DNA of 64,000 bases from Dyadobacter sp. UC 10 (GCF_008369915.1 NZ_VSRN01000001.1:2388001-2452000), one strand, 5' to 3'; positions 18,909-28,012 are shown, counted from the first letter of the stretch. A program made the numbers and translations. Notes: generated by a model from the letters alone, not told the origin.

Positions 18909-19983
18909 ATGACAGCAGAGCAATTGAAAGACTTGAAGGCCCGTGTAGAGGCTTTGGGGAGGTATCTTTGACTACGATAACCGAAAAAGACAGCTAGAAG
19001 ACCTTGAACAGCAGACTGTTCAACCGGAGTTCTGGAACGATTCAGAACGGGCCGAAAAAACAATGCGGGAAATCCGCGGACTGAAATTCTGGACAAATGG
19101 TTACGAGGAACTTGCCCGGTTAAGGGACGATCTGGATACCATTTGGGAATTTTATGATGCCAACGAAGCTACCGAAGAAGAGGTAGACGAAGAAGGCAAA
19201 AAGCTCTCTGACAAACTGGAAGAAATCGAATTCCGGAAAATGATGGGAGAAGAAGGCGACGAGCTTCCTGCGGTCATCGAGATCAACGCCGGTGCCGGTG
19301 GTACCGAATCCCAGGACTGGGCTTCCATGCTGATGCGCATGTATATTATGTGGGCTGAAAAGAATGGATACAAAGTCAGGGAGGTCGATTTGCAGGATGG
19401 AGATGTGGCCGGTGTGAAGTCGGTAACACTGGAAGTAGATGGTGAATACGCTTATGGTAACCTGAAATCTGAAAATGGTGTACACAGGCTGGTTCGCATT
19501 TCACCTTTTGATTCGAATGCAAGGCGACACACTTCTTTCACCTCGGTTTATGTCTATCCGCTAGCCGATGATAATATCGAGATCGACGTGAACCTGGCGG
19601 ATATTACATGGGACACTTATCGTTCGGGCGGCGCTGGCGGACAGAATGTGAATAAGGTGGAGACAGCAGTTCGTCTGCATCACAAACCTTCGGGCATTAT
19701 CATCGCTTGCCAGCAGGAACGTTCCCAGTTGATGAACAAAGAGGTTGCGATCAGGCTTTTGAAATCGCGGCTTTATCAGATCGAGCTGGAAAAACGTAAC
19801 TCTGCACGGGCAGAAGTGGAGGCTTCCAAACGCAAAATCGAATGGGGCTCGCAGATTCGCAGCTACGTCCTGGACGACCGTCGCGTGAAAGACCACAGAA
19901 CGGATCACCAGACTTCCAATACAGACGCAGTTCTGAACGGTGAGATCAATGACTTTATCAAAGCCTATTTGATGGAATCTTAA
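18909..19983 (+). CDS. prfB: Peptide chain release factor 2, with +1 programmed frameshift
   Basis: Releases peptides at UGA and UAA. The gene is in two frames: 20 codons from ATG 18909 end at TGA 18969-18971; a +1 shift at CTT-TGA-C then continues [15 protein letters not shown] to the stop at 19981-19983, giving about 357 residues. Decoding features are the RF2 anticodon-like tripeptide SPF (in [12 protein letters not shown]) and the hydrolytic GGQ (in [13 protein letters not shown]). The frameshift lets RF2 levels control their own synthesis. A strong terminator follows directly. An annotation starting at the internal ATG 19063 would lose the N-terminal domain. Confidence 0.96.
18957..18972 (+). 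promoter_or_regulatory. RF2 autoregulatory frameshift site
   Basis: GGG-AGG-TAT-CTT-TGA-C: an internal Shine-Dalgarno-like purine run three bases before the CTT slip codon, and an in-frame UGA followed by C (a poor termination context). This matches the classical prfB site, AGG-GGG-TAT-CTT-TGA-C. Confidence 0.95.
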
Positions 19984-19991
19984 GAGAATGA

Positions 19992-20035
19992 AAAACCTCC
20001 AACCGACGCAGGATAACGCAGGTTGGAGGTTTTAC
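19992..20035 (+). terminator. Terminator of prfB
   Basis: AAAACCTCCAACC pairs perfectly with GGTTGGAGGTTTT (13 bp) around a 16-base loop; the stem itself ends in T residues. Confidence 0.85.
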
Positions 20036-20071
20036 TGTTTTTTGTTAATTTACTCTGAAATAGCGGAGAAT

Positions 20072-20263
20072 ATGACAGGTATTAGATATATCACCAACGA
20101 AAAAGGTCAAAAAACCGATCTCATCATTAATTTGAAGGAGCATGGCGAAATCGTCGAAGATTTACTGGATGCCCTGACCGCGGAAGAAAGAAGAGGAGAG
20201 GATACAATTCCCTTCGAAGAGCTCATCAACCAGTTGAAATCAGAGGGAAAGATCAATGATTGA
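20072..20263 (+). CDS. Putative antitoxin of a RelE-type pair
   Basis: 63 residues, acidic and helical (LKEHGEIVEDLLDALTAEERRGEDTIPFEELINQLKSEGKIND). The frame is open to 19988, but that upstream part lies across the prfB terminator, so ATG 20072 is preferred. Its end overlaps the following toxin gene by 8 bases, the usual antitoxin-first layout. The C-terminal FEELINQLKSEG is common in small antitoxins partnered with RelE/ParE toxins. No clear DNA-binding ribbon-helix-helix is visible, so autoregulation is uncertain. Confidence 0.8.
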   Translation: MTGIRYITNEKGQKTDLIINLKEHGEIVEDLLDALTAEERRGEDTIPFEELINQLKSEGKIND

Positions 20264-20519
20264 GTGTTATCAAATCATTGTCTCAAAAAGTGCGCAAAAG
20301 GAAATCCGTAAACTCCACAAACCGGATTTAGAAAAAGTCCTGTCTGCGATTCAATCCTTATCTGAAAATCCTCGTCCGTTCGGATATAAAAAACTAGTAG
20401 CTTCCAAAAACATCAACCGAATCAGAATAGGCGATTATCGTGTCCTTTATTTGATCGAAGATACGATCCGTATCGTTGAAATCTCTGCGGTAAAGCATCG
20501 TCGGGAAGCTTATGAATAG
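20256..20519 (+). CDS. RelE/ParE family toxin
   Basis: 87 residues. The RelE fold is recognisable: VSKSAQKEIRKLHKPDLEKVLSAI, then NPRPFGYKKLVASKNINRIRIGDYRVLYLIED, ending IVEISAVKHRREAYE. The basic and aromatic residues near the end (R, Y, K, H, R) resemble those of ribosome-dependent mRNA interferases of this family. It overlaps the antitoxin by 8 bases and the downstream hydrolase by 8 bases, so three genes appear translationally linked. Whether it cleaves mRNA has to be tested. Confidence 0.88.
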   Translation: MIECYQIIVSKSAQKEIRKLHKPDLEKVLSAIQSLSENPRPFGYKKLVASKNINRIRIGDYRVLYLIEDTIRIVEISAVKHRREAYE

Positions 20520-21306
20520 TGTTCGTCAAAAGCCTTTGCACCATTACAAACTCGGCAGCGGCCCGCGCATTCTTCTCGCATTTCACGGCATTGGTCAGGA
20601 TGCATCGACCTGCTTTCAGGCACTGGAAAATACACTAGGCCTCCACTACACCATTTTTGCAATCGATCTTTTCTTTCACGGTAAAAGCGCTGGGGCGAAT
20701 CGGGAAATTGTCAGCAAAACATATTGGAAATCAATTCTGAGTGATTTTTTGCTAAAAAATAACATTGCAGATTTCGATATCATGGGGTTCAGTATGGGCG
20801 GGAGATTTGCGCTGGCAACGCTCGAAGCATTTCCGGAAAAAATTGAGCATGCATACCTGGTCGCTCCTGACGGAATCTCGGAGAATCCACTTTACACACT
20901 CGCAACCAGAAACGCAGCCGGCCGCGCGCTATTCCGCTGGACTATGCAGAAACCTGCATTCTTTTTCAAAACAATTCAACTTTTAACGAAAGCCGGCATC
21001 GTCCAAAGCAGTCTCGTAAGATTTACCGAAAATGTCCTTAACACGCCTGAAAAGCGGGGCACCATTTTAAAATCCTGGGTTGCATTTCGCGACCTGCGAT
21101 TTGATATTGCTCAAATAACGCATTTGGCTAAAACAAACAACATCCGGATTTTTCTGATCACAGGCGAATTTGACAAGCTGTTAGAGCAAAGTGCGGTAAG
21201 TCCGCTGGCCAGGCTTCTTCCTGAAAGTCAGAACATCCAATTAAAAAGCGGTCACACGCAATTGGTTGCCAAAGCCGGCGTGTGGATTTGTACATTATTT
21301 GAGTAA
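20512..21306 (+). CDS. Alpha/beta-hydrolase
   Basis: 264 residues with an alpha/beta-hydrolase fold: oxyanion-hole region FHGIGQDAS, nucleophile elbow GFSMGG (Ser about residue 95), acid in TGEFDKL and the catalytic His in SGHTQLV. Overall it looks like small esterase or lactonase-type enzymes; the substrate cannot be read. The start overlaps the toxin gene, which may be coincidental stacking after insertion of the TA pair. The next gene (MFS transporter) begins 25 bases later. Confidence 0.88.
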   Translation: MNSVRQKPLHHYKLGSGPRILLAFHGIGQDASTCFQALENTLGLHYTIFAIDLFFHGKSAGANREIVSKTYWKSILSDFLLKNNIADFDIMGFSMGGRFALATLEAFPEKIEHAYLVAPDGISENPLYTLATRNAAGRALFRWTMQKPAFFFKTIQLLTKAGIVQSSLVRFTENVLNTPEKRGTILKSWVAFRDLRFDIAQITHLAKTNNIRIFLITGEFDKLLEQSAVSPLARLLPESQNIQLKSGHTQLVAKAGVWICTLFE

Positions 21307-21330
21307 CTTGTCGCATACCATTTTATATGT

Positions 21331-22626
21331 ATGGAGCAGGTTTTACCCAAAAATGATACCAACTGGCGATTAAAAGCGATCATCGGCGGCTCCGCCGGAA
21401 ATTTGGTGGAATGGTACGACTGGTACGCTTACTCCGCTTTCTCTCTCTATTTCGCAAGCGCATTTTTTCCTGATTCCAATCCCACCGTTCAGCTTATCAA
21501 CACTGCGGGGATTTTTGCGGTAGGGTTTCTGATGCGCCCGATCGGTGGTTATATATTCGGAAAGCTCGCAGATACCAAGGGTCGAAAAGTGGCGATGACG
21601 CTATCGGTTTTGCTGATGTCATTTGGCTCACTACTAATAGCGTTCCTTCCCGGTTACAATAGCATTGGCATTGCAGCACCTGTTATGTTGCTGGTTGCGA
21701 GACTCCTTCAGGGATTGAGTGTAGGAGGTGAATATGGCACCTCGGCAACTTACCTGAGCGAAGTTGCAACTGAAAAGCGCCGTGGCTTTTATTCCAGTTT
21801 TCAGTATGTGACATTGATCGGCGGGCAACTCATTGCGCTGGGGCTGCAATTGATTTTACAAAATATCTTCCTGACAGATAAGCAAATGCACGATTGGGGT
21901 TGGCGTTTACCATTCATTTTTGGTGCATTACTGTCACTGGTTGCTCTTTACCTGCGCGCCCATTTGAATGAAACACAAGCATTTAAGGCAAAAGACCAGG
22001 AAGTAAAGAAAAAAGGATCACTTACAGAACTGCTCAAACATCCGAAAGCGATTTTGACCGTAGTCGGACTTACGATGGGTGGCACGCTGGCCTTTTATAC
22101 CTACACTACTTATATGCAGAAGTTTCTGGTAAACACTGTCGGACTTTCCAAGTATCAGTCGACCATGCTTACTTTTTGCTCACTATTTATATTCGCAATG
22201 CTGCAACCGGTTTTTGGAGCGATCAGTGACAGGATTGGCCGAAAACCCTTACTAATATCTTTTGGAGTTCTGGGAACATTATTCACTTATCCTCTCTTAA
22301 ATACGCTCAGTCACACTACTAGCATGTGGTCTGCATTCGGCTTGCTAATGGTCGCATTAATAATCGTGAGCGGCTACACTTCCATCAATGCCGTCGTAAA
22401 GGCAGAGCTTTTTCCGGTGGAAGTTCGTGCTCTGGGCGTGGGCCTTCCTTACTCTGTTACAGTTGCTATTTTTGGCGGCACTGCCGAGTACTTTGCTCTT
22501 TGGGCCAAAAACCTGGGTCATGAAAGTTACTATTACTGGTACGTGACCATCTGCATTTTTGCCTCCCTGATTATATACGTGCGTATGAAAGATACCAAGA
22601 AAACCTCTCTGATCGAGCACGAATAA
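21331..22626 (+). CDS. MFS transporter, metabolite:H+ symporter (KgtP-like)
   Basis: 431 residues, 12 predicted transmembrane segments. The start GGSAGNLVEWYDWYAYSAFSLYFA and the loop GKLADTKGRKVAMTLS are hallmarks of the MHS subfamily (alpha-ketoglutarate, citrate, proline/betaine porters); RLLQGLSVGGEYGTSATYLSE is the second signature. A dicarboxylate such as 2-oxoglutarate is the likely substrate, by closest family resemblance only. Follows the hydrolase gene closely on the same strand. Confidence 0.88.
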   Translation: MEQVLPKNDTNWRLKAIIGGSAGNLVEWYDWYAYSAFSLYFASAFFPDSNPTVQLINTAGIFAVGFLMRPIGGYIFGKLADTKGRKVAMTLSVLLMSFGSLLIAFLPGYNSIGIAAPVMLLVARLLQGLSVGGEYGTSATYLSEVATEKRRGFYSSFQYVTLIGGQLIALGLQLILQNIFLTDKQMHDWGWRLPFIFGALLSLVALYLRAHLNETQAFKAKDQEVKKKGSLTELLKHPKAILTVVGLTMGGTLAFYTYTTYMQKFLVNTVGLSKYQSTMLTFCSLFIFAMLQPVFGAISDRIGRKPLLISFGVLGTLFTYPLLNTLSHTTSMWSAFGLLMVALIIVSGYTSINAVVKAELFPVEVRALGVGLPYSVTVAIFGGTAEYFALWAKNLGHESYYYWYVTICIFASLIIYVRMKDTKKTSLIEHE

Positions 22627-22649
22627 TCTTGGAATAAATAAATTATCTC

Positions 22650-22680
22650 TTGACAAAATCCATTCGGTTCGGTAACTTTA
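22650..22680 (+). promoter_or_regulatory. Promoter of the DoxX-family gene
   Basis: TTG (22650-22652), 20 bases, then TAACTTTA (22673-22680), one mismatch from TAnnTTTG. It excludes the TTG at 22650 as a start codon and supports ATG 22704. Confidence 0.65.
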
Positions 22681-22703
22681 AAGACACTAAATCTTTTATT
22701 GTT

Positions 22704-23138
22704 ATGAACGTGATGGATCGAATCGAGCATTGGGGCGATACGCATCATCCTGCCTGGATGGACATTGTTCGTATTGCTTTGGGAGTATTTCTGTTTGTCA
22801 AGGGTATCAGCTTTATCAGCGATACAACGCAGCTTTCCCGTCTTGTGACCGGGCTGGATTTTCACCTGTACACCGTGACCGCCGTGCATTATGTGGCGTT
22901 TGCCCACATTTTCGGGGGTTTCATGATCGCAATGGGATGCCTCACTCGGTTCGCTTCGATCATACAAATCCCTATTCTGCTCACGGCAGTATTCTTCGTC
23001 AATATCCGGATGGGCTTTTCTTATCTGAATTCGGAACTCTGGCTATCACTCATTACACTGATCGTCGTAGTTACTTTTGCAATCATCGGATCCGGTAAAT
23101 ATTCGATGGACGAGTACATGAAGAACCACAATAACTAG
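22704..23138 (+). CDS. DoxX-family membrane protein
   Basis: 144 residues, four hydrophobic helices (IVRIALGVFLFVKGISFI; YVAFAHIFGGFMIAMGCLT; IQIPILLTAVFFVNI; LSLITLIVVVTFAIIG). The pattern fits the DoxX/DUF417-like family of small inner-membrane proteins, some linked to oxidative stress or quinone chemistry, with no defined reaction. The start at 22704 is chosen because a promoter occupies the upstream in-frame codons. The stop codon overlaps that of the convergent AraC gene by 4 bases (CTAG). Confidence 0.78.
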   Translation: MNVMDRIEHWGDTHHPAWMDIVRIALGVFLFVKGISFISDTTQLSRLVTGLDFHLYTVTAVHYVAFAHIFGGFMIAMGCLTRFASIIQIPILLTAVFFVNIRMGFSYLNSELWLSLITLIVVVTFAIIGSGKYSMDEYMKNHNN

Positions 23139-24010
23139 ATCAGTTCGGGTGCGGTTTTGTATAAATATTTCCGCTTGTATTCCAGGGGCGTCATGTCCGT
23201 GACTTTCTTGAAATGCCGGTAAAAGTTGGAAACATTATTGAAACCGCATTCGAAACAAATTACTTCAGTCGCCAGCTTATCTTCGATTAGCAACCTGCAG
23301 GCCTGGCTGATTCTTATTTCTACCAAAAAATCATTATAGGTTTTCTTCGTCATTAATTTAAAATACCTGCAAAACGAAGTGATACCCAGATTGGCAATAG
23401 CCGCCACATCCTGCAGTGAAATGTCGCTCCGGTAGTTGGAGAGCGTATAAGCATATATCTTATTAAGTCTCAACGTTTCCGAGTCATTCGATTTGTAAAA
23501 TGCATGTGCCGAGGCAATCGTTTCGTACTCCGCAGTTTCTGCCAGGATTTTAAGAATAGAAAGCAGCGCAATCAGCCGATCAAGGTTCTGGGCTTCCACT
23601 GCTGCCAGCATAAGTGGCACAATTCGTTCTTTGGCAGCTCCTGTTATCAAGAGTCCGCGTTTCGCTTTTTCAAATAGCTTCGGAATCTGATACGCCTCCG
23701 GGAGAAGCAGGAAATCCCCTCCCAGGCAGTTTGGAAGAAAATGGATGATAATCACTTCAATGGCCGTATTGCTTGCGCCCTCTTCCACCCGCCACGTGTG
23801 CGGCAGGTTTTCACCCAGCAAAATCAACTCCCCGTCCGTAAAATTACTAATGCTATCACCTATAAAACGTACCCCCTTACCTTTGACGAGGAAGTGCAGT
23901 TCCAATTCGGGGTGGTAATGCCAGACCGTTCCGAAGCCAGAGTCTTTTTCGTGGCGAATACTGAATGAAGTTCGCGACGGTATCGGAACTTTGTGGAAAT
24001 GAGGTTTCAT
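23135..24010 (-). CDS. AraC-family transcriptional regulator
   Basis: 291 residues. N-terminal cupin-like sensor (WHYHPELELHFLVKGKGVRFIGD, then GENLPHTWR), a helical linker, and a C-terminal pair of helix-turn-helix motifs (DVAAIANLGITSFCRYFKLM and ATEVICFECGFNNVSNFYRHFK). This layout fits sugar- or glycan-responsive regulators. It faces the SSS transporter/DapA-family genes on the same strand but lies downstream of them, so regulation of that cluster is possible yet unproven. Confidence 0.92.
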   Translation of the reverse strand: MKPHFHKVPIPSRTSFSIRHEKDSGFGTVWHYHPELELHFLVKGKGVRFIGDSISNFTDGELILLGENLPHTWRVEEGASNTAIEVIIIHFLPNCLGGDFLLLPEAYQIPKLFEKAKRGLLITGAAKERIVPLMLAAVEAQNLDRLIALLSILKILAETAEYETIASAHAFYKSNDSETLRLNKIYAYTLSNYRSDISLQDVAAIANLGITSFCRYFKLMTKKTYNDFLVEIRISQACRLLIEDKLATEVICFECGFNNVSNFYRHFKKVTDMTPLEYKRKYLYKTAPELI

Positions 24011-24159
24011 TTTAAATCGTCTATTGACAGGGTTTAGGTCTCGCTGCCATACTCAATTTAAAAGAAAAATTTTCGCTTATCTATCCAATTTTAACGTACA
24101 AAAATTGGTAAAATACTATCAAATCAAGCAAATCGTCAATATGAACGCATAATATGCGC

Positions 24160-24483
24160 CTACCGGGTTGACATCACATGCATTTTGTCCAGGTATTGTT
24201 GCCTTGCCACCGGATCCTGGTACTTTCTCATCTGTACAAAGATTTGGTTTTTCAGACTCGCGAAAAGATAGGACTGAAAGTCATCCTTTGTTTCCAGATC
24301 ACACCTCTCTTCCCATATTTTGTCAAAAACGTTTCTGATCACCAATTCCGCTTCCTGTTCGTCTTTCAAAACCACGGCACATAGTTTGAAGGCCGGAATG
24401 TGAAAATATCCGCAAAGTTGCGAGAATGCAGCTTTATCTCCTTCGGTAATCCGATGTAAAATCTGTCGGTTCGGGAATTCCAT
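24160..24483 (-). CDS. Short ECF-like sigma factor, region 2 only
   Basis: 107 residues. ILHRITEGDKAAFSQLCGYFHIPAFKL and the helix EAELVIRNVFDKIWEERCDL, then FQSYLFASLKNQIF, correspond to region 2 of FecI-type ECF sigma factors, which binds core polymerase and the -10 element. Full-length members have about 190 residues; here the protein stops right after region 2, and I found no region 4 in any frame of the next 150 bp. It may be a decayed gene or a genuine region-2-only protein. It starts 32 bases after the DapA-family gene, so it may be the end of that transcript. No anti-sigma gene is present. Confidence 0.65.
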   Translation of the reverse strand: MEFPNRQILHRITEGDKAAFSQLCGYFHIPAFKLCAVVLKDEQEAELVIRNVFDKIWEERCDLETKDDFQSYLFASLKNQIFVQMRKYQDPVARQQYLDKMHVMSTR

Positions 24484-24515
24484 AAGTAGGGTTTCTTGGT
24501 GTGTATGTTTGTCCT

Positions 24516-25493
24516 TTATTTCAGCTGGGTCAGCAGGCTACCCTTCAGTATATCTCTGATTCCCAGCTCGCTTTGCAAATTTTCTACATCTTCCAGTAGC
24601 TGATCGGCGCGTTCCTTGATATTCTGCGTGAGCGCATCCACTTCTCTTCTTGTATAGGTAGAGATCGGGAAGCCTCTCTTTTGCAGACAGTATTTGGCGA
24701 TTGTAGGATAGGCTGTGTGGACAATTTCCATTGAATCCACAAAGAATGCCTGCACCCTGTCAACATCTGCCTTGCGTTCCGGATTATTATAATTTTCACA
24801 AATCCACACAACAAGTTCGGGATAGATATTACCCTGTATACACGACAATCCTGCGGCTCCTGCGTTCAGCGAGGCCACCGCATTTACCATGTAAGCGTCG
24901 TACAGCCCAAATTCATTCCCACTCGTTACGTCAATTCGCTTTGTTACCTCCTGTATGTCAAGGCAGGTGTCTTTATGATAAACCACCCGTCCCGTTTGTA
25001 CAAGCTCCGCCAGTAAATCACTATCAATCAAACGCTTATATGGCACCGGACACTCGTAGAATCCCAGGGGCACATTTTCAGTGAGTGCAATCAGTTTTTT
25101 GGCCTGAGAAGCGAAAACCGTATCCGGCTCATTTTCGTCAGCCAGCAATCCTGTAATTACAATAACGGCATCGACGCCGGTAGCGTATATACGTTTTACG
25201 TATGCCGCTTGCTCCTCAACGGGACCTCCAAATGTTCCCGTCGCTACCACCGGCACTCTCCCCCCAACCTGCTGCACCACCGTGGACGTAACTTCCAGCC
25301 TTTCCGTTTCACTCAGCTCAAACATCTCACTTGACAAGCAATTCGCAAAAAGACCTGCTGCACCAGCCTCGAGGTACATGTCGGTCAGCACTTTCAACCC
25401 TTCGAAATCAACTTTTCCTGATTCGAGAAATGGCGTGAGCATTACGGGAATAAATCCTTTGGGAAGTGAAGAGGAGGGTTTTGTCGTCATCAT
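24516..25493 (-). CDS. DapA/NanA-family lyase
   Basis: 325 residues, a class I aldolase TIM barrel: GFIPVMLTPFLESGKVDFEGL at the start, VPVVATGTFGG, and the Schiff-base lysine probably in VVYHKDTCLD. The dapA-type YNVPSRT motif is replaced by YECPVPYKR, so it is more likely a catabolic lyase (N-acetylneuraminate lyase-like or 2-keto-3-deoxy sugar acid aldolase) than lysine biosynthesis. An SSS transporter gene lies 74 bases upstream on the same strand, consistent with uptake and cleavage of one substrate. Confidence 0.82.
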   Translation of the reverse strand: MMTTKPSSSLPKGFIPVMLTPFLESGKVDFEGLKVLTDMYLEAGAAGLFANCLSSEMFELSETERLEVTSTVVQQVGGRVPVVATGTFGGPVEEQAAYVKRIYATGVDAVIVITGLLADENEPDTVFASQAKKLIALTENVPLGFYECPVPYKRLIDSDLLAELVQTGRVVYHKDTCLDIQEVTKRIDVTSGNEFGLYDAYMVNAVASLNAGAAGLSCIQGNIYPELVVWICENYNNPERKADVDRVQAFFVDSMEIVHTAYPTIAKYCLQKRGFPISTYTRREVDALTQNIKERADQLLEDVENLQSELGIRDILKGSLLTQLK

Positions 25494-25567
25494 GGTATTT
25501 AGGCTTTTGAAAATATAATTGTGTTGAGTAAAAAATGCAGGTAAAACAAATGGATGGTAATGGTCTG

Positions 25568-27148
25568 CTAATTGTCAAACACCATCTCTTTTTCAATGGA
25601 CGTTGGTTTTCTGAATTTGGTAAGCAGCAACCCTACCAGGAAGATTGTCAGCGTACCCACGACCATGATCATATTCTGATGCAGCGGGTTGCGCAGAAAC
25701 GCATATTCTTCGGGCAGCTGATTTGAAAATGTCATCCAGATAATCACAGCAATACCGATCAGCGTCGCCGTCAAAGCCTCTGCGTTTTTGGTCTGTCTTG
25801 AAATAATCCCGAGCAAAAACAAGCCAAGCATTCCCCCCGCAAAAATCCCCGAAAGCATCCACCAAACGTCCAGAACACTTTTCACACCGATCATCGCAAT
25901 CCCGGTGACCATTCCCAGCAGACCAAAAACAGTAGTCGCGATGTACAGCAAGCGAAGCGATTCTTTGGGAGAAAGATCAGATTTAATGTATTTCTGATAA
26001 ATATCTACGGAAAAAACCGTCGCGGAAGCATTCATTCCCGAGCTTATTGTACTCATCGCCGCCGACATGATCGCCGCAATAATAAGTCCCAGCAGCCCGA
26101 CAGGCACTTTGGTGACCATGAAGTGCGGCATTACCTTATCTCCATAATCTGCGGGCGTTAATGTGGCGGCAAGGCTGTTTATCGCAGCTTGTGTGCCACC
26201 CGGCAGCCGCTCGGTCGCTACCTGCATTTTGATTGCTTCCAGCAATGCAGGCTCACTTTGATAATAGGCGTACAAGCAGGAACCCAGGAAGAAGAATATC
26301 AATGAAACCGGCAAGTACAAATAAACGCACAGCCAGACAGAGCCTGCTGCCTCTTTTACTGAAGTTGTGGTATGGTAACGCTGCACATAATTCTGGTCCA
26401 TTCCAAAATTGTTCAGGTTCATAAAGAAACCGTACAGCAACACAACCCAAAATGACGATTGAGTAAAATCAGGTGCAAAGCTGCCCAGACTAAACTTACC
26501 CTCGGCACTTCCAACGGCCATGATTTTGGATAAACCGCCGTCCATTCCGTCCACCACCAGATATAATATCACCAATGCTCCGATCGTCTTAATAACCCCC
26601 TGCACAACCTCCGTCCAGATAACCGCCTCCATGCCGCCCATAACAGTGTACAGTACAATGCAAATCCCAACTACGATCATGATCGTCGACATTTCGTAGC
26701 CGGTTAGCGCTTGCAGGCTTAATGCAATACCAAAAAATATAGACCCCATGCGGGCGAGTTGCGTCAAAAGAAAACAAACAACTGCATAGGTTCTAGCCCA
26801 CGCTCCGAAGCGGTGTTCTAAATGCGTATAAGCGGAGACTGCACCAGTACTTCTGTAAAAAGGAATGAAAAATCTGGTGGCTACCCACGCCGCCAGCGGC
26901 ATTGACAAACTAAAAACAAATGAATTCCAATTGCTTCCGAAAGCCTTGCCAGGAACGCCCAAAAAGGTATTACTGCTAAGAAACGTAGCATAAATGCTGA
27001 TCCCGATCGCCCAGCCGGGAATGCTTCCCGATGCTTTGGTAAACTGATCAGCGGTAGTGTTTTTTCTGGAAAAATAAATGCCCACACCCACCATCCCTGC
27101 CAGATAGGCTATCACGATAAAAAGATCAAGGAAAGGTAAGGATTTCAT
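25568..27148 (-). CDS. Sodium:solute symporter (SSS family)
   Basis: 526 residues with about 13 transmembrane helices. Features of the SSS family include the start LPFLDLFIVIAYLAGMVGVGIYFSRKNTTADQF, the sodium-site region around ISIYATFLSSNTFLGVPGKAF, and IIAAIMSAAMSTISSGMNASATVF. Substrates of relatives are sugars, sialic acid, amino acids and carboxylates. Coupling to the DapA-family lyase gene suggests a sialic-acid- or sugar-acid-like substrate. It is the first gene of the likely operon transporter-lyase-sigma-like. Confidence 0.9.
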   Translation of the reverse strand: MKSLPFLDLFIVIAYLAGMVGVGIYFSRKNTTADQFTKASGSIPGWAIGISIYATFLSSNTFLGVPGKAFGSNWNSFVFSLSMPLAAWVATRFFIPFYRSTGAVSAYTHLEHRFGAWARTYAVVCFLLTQLARMGSIFFGIALSLQALTGYEMSTIMIVVGICIVLYTVMGGMEAVIWTEVVQGVIKTIGALVILYLVVDGMDGGLSKIMAVGSAEGKFSLGSFAPDFTQSSFWVVLLYGFFMNLNNFGMDQNYVQRYHTTTSVKEAAGSVWLCVYLYLPVSLIFFFLGSCLYAYYQSEPALLEAIKMQVATERLPGGTQAAINSLAATLTPADYGDKVMPHFMVTKVPVGLLGLIIAAIMSAAMSTISSGMNASATVFSVDIYQKYIKSDLSPKESLRLLYIATTVFGLLGMVTGIAMIGVKSVLDVWWMLSGIFAGGMLGLFLLGIISRQTKNAEALTATLIGIAVIIWMTFSNQLPEEYAFLRNPLHQNMIMVVGTLTIFLVGLLLTKFRKPTSIEKEMVFDN

Positions 27149-27277
27149 TCTAAATTTGGATCAAGTAGAACTTTACCACAAAGAAACAGGATGAAGTCAA
27201 TGATTTTATATGGTTTCGTACCGTATTATTGTACGATCTTACCAAAGTAGCTACTTGTAACCGAAAGTTGTGATTTG

Positions 27278-27964
27278 TTACTCTGCTATTTTCTTTTCCT
27301 GAAAGAAATAGCCGATGCCGATCGTGGATACAATAATCAGAACGATCAGCACGATCTTCGTCGCCAGGCCCTCATTGGGATGCTCCAGCAGATATCGGAT
27401 ATCCTGCGCTTCTTTACCCGCCCATACAGCCAGGACTGTTCTCGGGATCATCCCCAAAGTACCCCCGGCGAGTACCTGCTTGAATCTTGCACCGGCCATC
27501 GCAAAAAACAGATTAGTAATCGCGAACGGAAGTACAGGTGACAGTTTGGCAAAGAATATCAACCGCAATTCATTTTTATAAAACCGGCTCAACATGGTCC
27601 CTACCTGCGGATAAACCTGGATCAGATGGTGCCTGATCGAAGTAGCGTGCAGGTAATTAGCGGAGACATAAATAATCGCAATTGCCCCGAGGTTCATCCC
27701 GAAAAGCATCGGCAACGAACTCCAGCCCAGAAAATAACCATAAACCAGCGCTACGAAAGTGGGAGGCGTCAGTGCGAGGGATGAAGCAAGAGTCAGGATA
27801 ACAGTAATCCCCAACCACCATTCAAATGGCAGGGTGCGCAGCAATTTTTCGTGATTAATAGCCCACGCAGTGATGATTGAGGTGGTCAAAAGCGGGATGA
27901 CCGTCATCAGAACGCTGATAACTACTGGTAATGAAAACCGTTTTGGTGTAGACTTTTCCAACAC
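27278..27964 (-). CDS. TVP38/TMEM64 (VTT) family membrane protein
   Basis: 228 residues with about five to six transmembrane helices. The VTT/SNARE-associated domain is recognised by ALTPPTFVALVYGYFLGW and by LIFFAKLSPVLPFAITNLFFAMAGARFKQVLAGGTLG, where the conserved proline and arginine pattern sits. DedA-superfamily relatives act in lipid scrambling or transport and membrane homeostasis. The gene is divergent from the cystathionine synthase gene. No substrate can be inferred. Confidence 0.85.
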   Translation of the reverse strand: MLEKSTPKRFSLPVVISVLMTVIPLLTTSIITAWAINHEKLLRTLPFEWWLGITVILTLASSLALTPPTFVALVYGYFLGWSSLPMLFGMNLGAIAIIYVSANYLHATSIRHHLIQVYPQVGTMLSRFYKNELRLIFFAKLSPVLPFAITNLFFAMAGARFKQVLAGGTLGMIPRTVLAVWAGKEAQDIRYLLEHPNEGLATKIVLIVLIIVSTIGIGYFFQEKKIAE

Positions 27965-28012
27965 TGATATATTGCTTAATATGCTGCCCCGCTATTCAGA
28001 TAACCACTTGTT

